7,074 nt of DNA from Chitinophagaceae bacterium (lineage in GTDB: Bacteria; Bacteroidota; Bacteroidia; Chitinophagales; Chitinophagaceae): contig JAOQAL010000300.1 in NCBI GenBank assembly GCA_025963615.1, positions 1 through 7,074 on the forward strand. The letters run 5' to 3'. This document shows, in pieces, positions 1-6,147 of the stretch. The notes beneath the pieces were generated by a model, which saw only the letters and a program-made list of their open reading frames with translations, ran no database searches and was not told the origin of the DNA. Made by a program: the position numbers and the translations under genes. The stretch's first letter is position 1. The number at the start of each line of letters is the position of its first letter.

Positions 1-192
1 AATCCATCTTTACCTTCTATTTCACGCAAAGGGCGCAAAGAAGCAAAGAACGCAAAGAGATGTACGGTTAAGAATCCATCTTTACCTTCTAAACATCGCT
101 GCCGGATTTCACGCAAAGGAGCGAAGAACGCGAAGAACGCAAAGAGATGAACAGTTAAGAATCAATCTTACTTTCTCAACATCTCTGCCGGA
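1..192. repeat. composite direct-repeat array (modules A, B, C)
   Basis: Three short modules recur in the same orientation. Module A (AATCCATCTTTACCTTCTA) is at 1-19 and 73-91, with a diverged copy at 160-177. Module B is exactly 53 bases at 20-72 and 107-159, running from TTTCACGCAAAG to GTTAAG. Module C (AACATCGCTGCCGGA, 15 bases) is at 92-106 and, with one mismatch, at 178-192, but is missing between A and B of the first unit. The order is A-B-A-C-B-A-C. Within each B, a GC(A/G)AAG hexamer occurs four times at 8-9 base intervals (starts 26, 35, 43, 52 and 113, 121, 130, 139). CGCAAAG-type repeats are common in Bacteroidota intergenic DNA. I see no inverted repeats, spacers of CRISPR type or long open frame. 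It may continue to the left of the window. Confidence 0.9.
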
Positions 193-255
193 TTATTTTA
201 AAATTACACTATTGAGACAGCCTCTTTCTTATCAATCCTTTCTTTCACGCCTACT
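193..255. other. short non-coding tail after the operon, no clear terminator
   Basis: The bases between the GH172 stop and the repeat array contain a 10-base palindrome ATTTTAAAAT (195-204) and the string TGAGACAGCCTC (213-224). No stem-loop followed by a T-run is evident on the minus strand, so where transcription ends is not visible. I see no promoter or RNA gene here. Confidence 0.5.
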
Positions 256-1440
256 CTATTTAACATTCTTTGTTCTTAGTTCCAGGGAAGCCAACGGTGG
301 TAAATTACTGGCCGCTTTGTCCAGGTAGAAATAACTGACCGCGCTATAATCATCTACCCGGTAGAAATTAACCCAACCATCCGGAAATTTTTCATCGGTA
401 ACCGGGGGCGTGCCGGGCTCGTCAAACAGTCTTACAAAGCCAGCAGCAAGGGCAACGGTTATCGGTTTCAGGCTTACACCCTTATTAATCAAATCTCTTA
501 CTTCTTTTGTATTCCCGCCGCCAATCTGTTGTATCACCACCTTGATATCGCTGTTAAAATAGATAGCATCGGGTATGTGTAACCGGTAAAACACAAATTG
601 CTTTAACGAATCGCTGGCTAATGTACATCCCTGGTAAAGATTGGTAAAAGTGCCGAGTCCCCAGGCACTTCCAATATAGTCTTCGGATCCGGTGCCATTA
701 ATGGTTGGATATTGGGTATCCCCATCGAGGTACATCTTCACTTCCCCTTCACCCCACCAGGTTTTACCATAAGCCGGATCCGCATTTAGTCCCACACTGA
801 CTCCCAGGAATCTTCCTTTGCCATTCACTTTGGGTAGCATTGTAAAATCATCGCCCGGTATGCCTGCGTTTTGCCTTGTCCAGTATGCGTGAAAGTATAG
901 AGCATCTGCGGCAACTTTGCCAAGAATGAAATCCAGGTCGTAAAACAGCATTACTACTTCCTTGCTTTCATTAATGAGTAAAACCTTTGCAGATTTTCTG
1001 AATGGCATCGGGATATAGCAATTAAAAGAACGGCCTTCTCCGCTTGAAAATAAGGCTGATTGAAAGGCTATCTTTTTCCCAAGATTATTACAAAAGAAAT
1101 CACCAAGTGGCACATCTACAGCGGGTTTTGATTCGCCATCCCAAAACATTTGTAATCGAAGGCTCCGCAGTTTAACGGGGTTCTGATCAATCGTTAACCA
1201 TATACGCTGAATGGTTCCCTCGCCCTGTATGTTTAACAACGTTTTTGTTTCGCCCGGCTGCATCCATTCAAATGCATTGCCTTTTGCCGTCTTATTTGTT
1301 TTGCCTCCATTTCCTTTTATTCCATTGGGGTTTTCAAAGCTACTCAGGCGGCTTTTTGTATTGACGGGCAGCTGATATAGTTCCTGGCTTGCTGCTTCAA
1401 GCAAAGCAACCATGGAAAGAAAAACAAATAATATTTTCAT
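256..1440 (-). CDS. DUF2961 / GH172-family secreted protein
   Basis: A 394-residue protein with a short Sec signal peptide (hydrophobic residues 3-14, cleavage probably in EAASQ, about residues 17-18). The rest matches the DUF2961 family, now GH172: GEGTIQRIWLTI (73-84), VPLGDFF (110-116), SSGEGRSFNCYIPMPF (132-147), WWGEGEVKMYLDGD (228-241) and NGTGSEDYIGSAWG (248-261). Glu231/Glu233 and Glu253 are the best catalytic-acid candidates by family pattern. Characterised GH172 members act on furanosides: a bifidobacterial difructose dianhydride I synthase/hydrolase and bacterial D-arabinofuranosidases. The substrate here is unknown, and a furanosidase does not obviously fit a beta-1,2-glucan operon; it may remove a decoration or act on another glycan. 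The length is in the normal range and the family motifs are intact. It begins 12 bases after the GH3 stop and ends with TAG, apparently as the last gene of the operon. Confidence 0.88.
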   Translation of the reverse strand: MKILFVFLSMVALLEAASQELYQLPVNTKSRLSSFENPNGIKGNGGKTNKTAKGNAFEWMQPGETKTLLNIQGEGTIQRIWLTIDQNPVKLRSLRLQMFWDGESKPAVDVPLGDFFCNNLGKKIAFQSALFSSGEGRSFNCYIPMPFRKSAKVLLINESKEVVMLFYDLDFILGKVAADALYFHAYWTRQNAGIPGDDFTMLPKVNGKGRFLGVSVGLNADPAYGKTWWGEGEVKMYLDGDTQYPTINGTGSEDYIGSAWGLGTFTNLYQGCTLASDSLKQFVFYRLHIPDAIYFNSDIKVVIQQIGGGNTKEVRDLINKGVSLKPITVALAAGFVRLFDEPGTPPVTDEKFPDGWVNFYRVDDYSAVSYFYLDKAASNLPPLASLELRTKNVK

Positions 1441-1452
1441 TTTTATATCGCT

Positions 1453-3741
1453 TTATTTTGTCCAGTTTATTTTAGCCGATTTTATATCTCTTGAATTCCC
1501 CCCTATCATAATTACAAATTCACCGGGTTCCCAATCATATTTTAAATCGTAATTATAAAATTTCAGGTCAGCCGGGGTAATTTTGAACGTAACGGTTTTT
1601 GTCTCTCCTGCTTTCAATTCAATTTTTTGAAATCCTTTTAGTTCCTTTACCGGTCTTGTCGTGCTGCCTACTACATCCCGGATATATAATTGTACTGTTT
1701 CTTTCCCATCCTTACTGCCACTATTGGTTACAGTTATGCTGGCATTTAATGTTTGATTGCCTTTTAATGAACTACGGTTAAGTTTGATATCGCCATAATC
1801 AAAATGGGTATAGCTTAAGCCATATCCAAAAGGATATAACGGATCATTACTTACATCCAGGTAATTGGAACGGAATTTCTGAAACCATTTTCCATCGCCT
1901 AATGGCCGGCCTGTATTTTTATGATTGTAAAAAATGGGCACCTGGCCCACATTTTGCGGAAATGTTGTACTTAATTTCCCTGAAGGGTTTACATCGCCGA
2001 ATATTACGTCGGCAATAGCACTACCAGCTTCGGAACCACCAAACCAGACATTTAATATAGCCGGAACATTTTCATTTTCCCATTTTAATGCCAGGGGACG
2101 ACCTGTAAACAAGACTAACACAACGGGCTTGCCTGTTTTAAGTAATGCTTGTAACAACTCTTTTTGTATCTGCGGAATTTCAATATTGGTTCTGCTGCTG
2201 CTTTCACCGCTCATTTCGGCAGATTCACCCAACGCGGCGACGATCACGTCGGATTGGTTAGCGACTGCTAAGGCTTCCTGCAAAAGTGCAGGACCGGATC
2301 GGTTGTCACGATGTAAGGTCTTACCAAACATGGTAGCCCTTTCTTCAAGCAAACTATCCTCACTAAGATTGGAGCCCTTGGCATATAAAATCTTTGCATT
2401 ACCACCAACAGCATCTTTTAATCCTGCCATAACGGAAATTGATTTTGAAAGATCAGCCGCTACGCTCCAGGTACCGGTCATATTCTCTGTAGCATCTGCC
2501 AGGGGTCCTATCAAAGCGATCGTTCCGGACTTTTGTAACGGTAACAGATTCCCCTGGTTTTTGAGTAACACAAAACTTTCGGCGGCAATTTTTCTCGCCA
2601 CTTTACGGTTAGCATCCGTAAATACTTCCGTTGCCGCTCTTTTTTCATCGCAGTAACGGTAAGGATCCAAAAAAAGTCCAAGTTTATATTTTGCTTCCAG
2701 TATGGACCTGCAGGCGTTATCAATTTGCCGTTGTGTAACTTTTCCTTCCTGCAATGATTTTTTAAGGGTCGTTAAAAAACCTTCCCCTACCATGTCCATG
2801 TCGACGCCAGCATTTAATGCCTTGGCAGAAACTGCCTGCAAGTCACCGAGACCATGATCGATCATTTCATTAATGCCCGTATAGTCGGTCACCACAAACC
2901 CTTTAAACCCCCATTGTTTCCGCAATACATCGGTCATCAACCATTTGTTGGCCGAAGCCGGAAGGCCATCCACTTCGTTGAAAGAAGCCATCACCGTTCC
3001 AACGCCTGCATCCACAGCAGCTTTGTAAGGGGGCAGGTATTCATTAAACATCCTCACCCGGCTCATATCAGTGGTATTATAATCACGCCCAGCTTCAGCG
3101 GCTCCATATAAGGCATAGTGTTTAACACAGGCCATAATGGTGTTATTTTCTGAAAGATTATCGCCCTGATAACCTCTCACCATTGCTTTGGCGATTTCGG
3201 AACCCAGGTAAGCATCTTCCCCGTTTCCTTCTGAAATCCTTCCCCAGCGTGGATCGCGGGAAATATCAACCATGGGCGAAAATGTCCAGCAGATTCCATC
3301 CGCGCTGGCTTCTGTTGCAGCTATTCTTGCACTCTGTTCAATTGCCTTCATATCCCAGTTACAGGAGAGACCGAGTGGAATTGGAAAAACCGTCTGGTAA
3401 CCATGAATTACATCCATTCCAAATAACAATGGTATTTTCAAACGGCTTTTTTCTACCGCCAGTTTCTGTACCTCTTTAATTTTAGCGACAGATTTAATAT
3501 TAAACAACCCGCCTACTTTTCCCTGCGCGAATTTTTTTGCAATATCAGAGCTGGATGCCTGGCCTGTAGTAATGTCCCCCGCTCCAGGCAAATTCAGTTG
3601 CCCCAGTTTTTCATCTATTGTCATTTTTTTCATTAAGCCATCAATGAAAATTTTCATTGCTGCATCACCTGATTGCTGTGCCAGTAAACCAAGCGGAGCA
3701 AATACCAATAAGACAAAAGCGAATCGTTGTAACAATTTCAT
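1453..3741 (-). CDS. bglX: GH3 beta-glucosidase, BglX type, periplasmic
   Basis: A 762-residue family-3 glycoside hydrolase, close to the usual length of BglX. A Sec signal peptide precedes LLA|QQ (cleavage after residue 21), implying a periplasmic enzyme. Domain order: a TIM barrel at about 30-360 with MDVIHGYQTVFPIPLG, RDPRWGR (162-168), CVKHYA (Lys207-His208) and the nucleophile motif GFVVTDY (Asp286); an alpha/beta sandwich at about 385-600 carrying the acid/base candidate Glu513 in MSGESSSRT; and a C-terminal fibronectin-III-like domain at about 655-750 (ETVQLYIRDVVGS...RPVKELKGF). All expected catalytic residues are present. The family reaction is removal of terminal beta-linked glucose from oligosaccharides. 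Next to GH144 genes, the likely substrates are sophorose and longer beta-1,2-gluco-oligosaccharides; a Bacteroides GH3 enzyme with that specificity is known. Linkage preference cannot be read from sequence alone. It starts 12 bases after the esterase stop, and AAAA directly before the ATG is typical of Bacteroidota translation starts. Confidence 0.95.
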   Translation of the reverse strand: MKLLQRFAFVLLVFAPLGLLAQQSGDAAMKIFIDGLMKKMTIDEKLGQLNLPGAGDITTGQASSSDIAKKFAQGKVGGLFNIKSVAKIKEVQKLAVEKSRLKIPLLFGMDVIHGYQTVFPIPLGLSCNWDMKAIEQSARIAATEASADGICWTFSPMVDISRDPRWGRISEGNGEDAYLGSEIAKAMVRGYQGDNLSENNTIMACVKHYALYGAAEAGRDYNTTDMSRVRMFNEYLPPYKAAVDAGVGTVMASFNEVDGLPASANKWLMTDVLRKQWGFKGFVVTDYTGINEMIDHGLGDLQAVSAKALNAGVDMDMVGEGFLTTLKKSLQEGKVTQRQIDNACRSILEAKYKLGLFLDPYRYCDEKRAATEVFTDANRKVARKIAAESFVLLKNQGNLLPLQKSGTIALIGPLADATENMTGTWSVAADLSKSISVMAGLKDAVGGNAKILYAKGSNLSEDSLLEERATMFGKTLHRDNRSGPALLQEALAVANQSDVIVAALGESAEMSGESSSRTNIEIPQIQKELLQALLKTGKPVVLVLFTGRPLALKWENENVPAILNVWFGGSEAGSAIADVIFGDVNPSGKLSTTFPQNVGQVPIFYNHKNTGRPLGDGKWFQKFRSNYLDVSNDPLYPFGYGLSYTHFDYGDIKLNRSSLKGNQTLNASITVTNSGSKDGKETVQLYIRDVVGSTTRPVKELKGFQKIELKAGETKTVTFKITPADLKFYNYDLKYDWEPGEFVIMIGGNSRDIKSAKINWTK

Positions 3742-3753
3742 TTTTGATTATTT

Positions 3754-4425
3754 TTATTTCAATAAATAAGGCTCAATTTCTTTTTGCCAGATCACATATC
3801 CACTTTTATTCATGTGTAGCTTATCCTCCATAAATATATTGTCTATGGGTTGACCATCCTGCGTTAACATTTTATGGTAAACATCGACGAATGAGGTTTG
3901 CTTTTTCTTTTTCAAAAATGCCTTTATGAGTTCATTGGCTGCCACCATTTTCGGCATCAGTTTTTGCCGGCTCGGGCTGGGTTTGATGGAAACATAAACA
4001 ATGGGGATTTTTTTATACTTATCCCTGATCATCGCGAATAAAATCCTGAACCGTTCAAATACCGTTTGCGCCGTTACTGAATCCGATGCGGCTAAATCAT
4101 TTTCGCCACAATAAATAACCACCTGCCTGGGGTGGTAGGGAAAAATAATATCACCAGCGTAGCGGATTACATCCGGCAGTGATGAACCGCCAAAACCGCG
4201 ATTGATAATTGGATACCCCGGGAAATAATCCTGCACATCTTTCCAATTATTAAACGACGAGCTACCCACGAACAGAATGGCGTTCTGCGGCGGCGGCTGA
4301 ATACTATCTTGTTTTTTAAAATCCAGTATTTCATTCCAAAAAGGAGGAGCTTCCTGTTGCGCTTTTAACTGGCTAACAGCGGATAGAAAAGATACAATAA
4401 AGAATAACCGGGTCAATAATTTCAT
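3754..4425 (-). CDS. secreted SGNH/GDSL-family esterase
   Basis: A 223-residue SGNH-hydrolase-fold protein with a Sec signal peptide (cleavage probably after LKA, residue 22). The four family blocks are visible. Block I is VGSSSF, where Ser56 fits the nucleophile position and the usual GDS aspartate is replaced by Ser55. Block II is NRGFGGS, with Gly80 as oxyanion-hole candidate. Block III is CGEND, with Asn109. Block V is DKLH, with Asp201 and His204 completing the triad. The GSSSF...NRGFGGS form is a common Bacteroidota subtype annotated only as GDSL-type esterase/lipase, and its natural ester is unknown. Because it sits between GH144 and GH3 genes, I infer that it removes acyl groups (acetyl or succinyl, for example) from the glucan or oligosaccharide in the periplasm. 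A lipase or unrelated esterase role cannot be excluded. It starts at an ATG 36 bases after the GH144 stop and ends 12 bases before the GH3 start. Confidence 0.9.
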   Translation of the reverse strand: MKLLTRLFFIVSFLSAVSQLKAQQEAPPFWNEILDFKKQDSIQPPPQNAILFVGSSSFNNWKDVQDYFPGYPIINRGFGGSSLPDVIRYAGDIIFPYHPRQVVIYCGENDLAASDSVTAQTVFERFRILFAMIRDKYKKIPIVYVSIKPSPSRQKLMPKMVAANELIKAFLKKKKQTSFVDVYHKMLTQDGQPIDNIFMEDKLHMNKSGYVIWQKEIEPYLLK

Positions 4426-4461
4426 GTTGAAGAATTTTACGCTTAATAATAACTACCTGCA
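4426..4461 (-). other. largest intra-operon gap, before the SGNH esterase gene
   Basis: This 36-base spacer follows the GH144 stop codon and is three times longer than the other gaps in the operon. On the minus strand it is AT-rich, with no Bacteroidota -33/-7 promoter pair (TTTG and TANNTTTG) and no hairpin that I can see. An ATG at 4463-4461 overlaps the upstream stop but is out of frame with the esterase, so it does not change the start at 4425. It is most likely just a leader for the esterase gene. Confidence 0.45.
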
Positions 4462-6135
4462 TTAAAGGTACGGAGCTGTAAATCCTAATTTCAACAAACC
4501 TGTTTTTACTTCCGGGCAGCCGGTCAACAAATTCCAGAACAAGCCGGTGCGGTAATTTTCAATCATTATAATGATCGGGCCCTGGTCAATGGCTAAAAAA
4601 GAATTTGCAAACCAGGGGTTGTCCAGGTTAAAGGCATCCACAAATCCATATTCTTTCCATAATTTATCTCCTAATTTATAATAAAAGAATTTCAGGGCCT
4701 TCATCGATTCCGCGGGGGTATAAGGAAATGAAGATAGCGCTGCAGAAGGAGTAATTACACCATTATCATTATTGGGCTCATGAGCTGCGTAACCGGCAGG
4801 ATCATCGCTTGCCGTTAATCCCCAGCAGGCATCGCTATAGCCAAAATATTTTCCAGGGTTGGTTTTACAATAACTATAATTTATGAGTGTATGGTTCAGC
4901 GTTTGTGTTTGATAGTTTGCAAATTGATCATTCAATCCGTTCGGGTTGATACCTAAGAAAGAATAATGTTCAAAAAACAAGGGTCCACCCGATGCAGGGC
5001 CTAATGGCAATTGATAGCCATAATAATTTGCGCCGTTTTTAATGGCGCCATTTTGCGCCCATCCATCGACATACACCGGTTGGTCAATGGAATGTGTATT
5101 AGAAGATGCAGCCAGCACATAAGTTATCAATGCTTCATTCCATCCGCGCACCGGAAAATTCATAATCCAATTTTTATCTTCGCTCCAATGCCAGTATAGT
5201 GTATTTTGATTGTTCTGCCGGAACCAGTCCCATTCTACATTATTCCACAGGCTATTGATCTTATTTCTTAAATCTGTTTCTGTGCTATCCATTCCATTAA
5301 AATATTGCCTGGCGCAAAGCAGCCCCTGCATCAGGTAAGAGGTTTCTACCAAATCAGCACCATCGTCATTCGGGCTGAACGGAATCGTAGCGCCGGTAGC
5401 ACCATTCAACCAATGTGGAAATGCACCATGATACGTTTTGACGTTACCGGTCAGAAAATTTACAATCGTTGTTAATTGGGTCAACCCCTGTGTTCTTGTT
5501 ATGAAACTTCTGTTTACACCGGCAATGATGGCCATAATTCCCATGCCAGAACCTCCGGAAGTAACCAGATCACCCGAGGAATTCCGTTCCCGGGCAAGGC
5601 CCGAAACAGGATGGGCGAAATCATGAAAATATTTCAACGTCTGCTTTTGCAAAAGATCCAGCAGGGCGCTATCAGAAAGCAACGGAAATTTATCCGTTGA
5701 ATCAATCGTTGTAAGCAGGTTAACCTGAAGTGACGAGAGAAGATTTACATTCTTCGCAGATTGAAATTGTGCTGAAACAGATATCCCGTATTTAGTCAGG
5801 TTTTTTAAGGACGATTGCGGTGTAACGATTACCGTACTATCACCATTTCCGAAGGAAACTGTCAAAGGCACCATGGCAGCATTGTTTTCTTTAACAAGCA
5901 TATTCGCTGCTGCCAGGCTTTTATTAACCGGTGCACTAAAGGAAAAGCGAATTACAGGATGTATCCCAACGTCTTTAATGACCGCAGCGGTTCTACCGTC
6001 AACCGTGATGGCCGTATTTTTAAAAATTTCGTTGACAACCGGCGGTTGCGGATTTTTTTCTTTTTTACAGGAAACTAATAAGAATGTAACTACCGTAAAA
6101 AAATAACCAATTCTGGCAAGTTGTTGAAATCTCAT
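4462..6135 (-). CDS. GH144 glucanase lipoprotein with N-terminal Ig-like domain
   Basis: A predicted outer-membrane lipoprotein of 557 residues from the ATG at 6135; a GTG at 6138 directly before it would add one residue. Residues 1-23 form a lipoprotein signal (hydrophobic FFTVVTFLLVS, then Cys23), followed by KKEKNPQPP as a linker. Residues about 35-145 resemble a bacterial Ig-like (Big_5/SbsA) domain, with the VIRFSFSAPVNKSL and VIVTPQSSLKNLTKYGISV patterns. Residues about 150-557 are the GH144/PF10091 catalytic (alpha/alpha)6 domain: GGSGMG at 194, DDGADLVET at 257-265, YWHW near 315, MNFPVRGWNE ending at 334, HYSFLG at 390, and IENYRTGLFW at 525-534. Conserved acids in these motifs are catalytic candidates, but I cannot assign them. 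The expected role is endo- or exo-cleavage of beta-1,2-glucan at the cell surface or in the periplasm. It lies 12 bases after its paralogue and 36 bases before the esterase gene. Confidence 0.9.
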   Translation of the reverse strand: MRFQQLARIGYFFTVVTFLLVSCKKEKNPQPPVVNEIFKNTAITVDGRTAAVIKDVGIHPVIRFSFSAPVNKSLAAANMLVKENNAAMVPLTVSFGNGDSTVIVTPQSSLKNLTKYGISVSAQFQSAKNVNLLSSLQVNLLTTIDSTDKFPLLSDSALLDLLQKQTLKYFHDFAHPVSGLARERNSSGDLVTSGGSGMGIMAIIAGVNRSFITRTQGLTQLTTIVNFLTGNVKTYHGAFPHWLNGATGATIPFSPNDDGADLVETSYLMQGLLCARQYFNGMDSTETDLRNKINSLWNNVEWDWFRQNNQNTLYWHWSEDKNWIMNFPVRGWNEALITYVLAASSNTHSIDQPVYVDGWAQNGAIKNGANYYGYQLPLGPASGGPLFFEHYSFLGINPNGLNDQFANYQTQTLNHTLINYSYCKTNPGKYFGYSDACWGLTASDDPAGYAAHEPNNDNGVITPSAALSSFPYTPAESMKALKFFYYKLGDKLWKEYGFVDAFNLDNPWFANSFLAIDQGPIIIMIENYRTGLFWNLLTGCPEVKTGLLKLGFTAPYL

Positions 6136-6147
6136 CACGTCCCGCTT

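Noticed and set aside
1..192. CRISPR array
   Set aside because: The repeated units are unequal, directly abutting modules with no unique spacers and no cas gene nearby.
193..255. Rho-independent terminator after the GH172 gene
   Set aside because: No stable GC stem followed by a T-run is found on the minus strand; the only palindrome is the AT-only ATTTTAAAAT.
1934..2656. 240-codon open frame on the plus strand opposite the GH3 gene
   Set aside because: It lies wholly antisense to a well-conserved GH3 region with intact catalytic motifs, shows no recognisable domain, and is best explained as a shadow of the real gene's codon use.
4426..4461. Internal promoter before the esterase gene
   Set aside because: The spacer is AT-rich but lacks a TTTG / TANNTTTG pair at suitable spacing.
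5815..6106. Overlapping plus-strand open frames opposite the Ig-like domain of the GH144 lipoprotein
   Set aside because: These are two short frames in different phases, both antisense to a supported gene, with no family resemblance.
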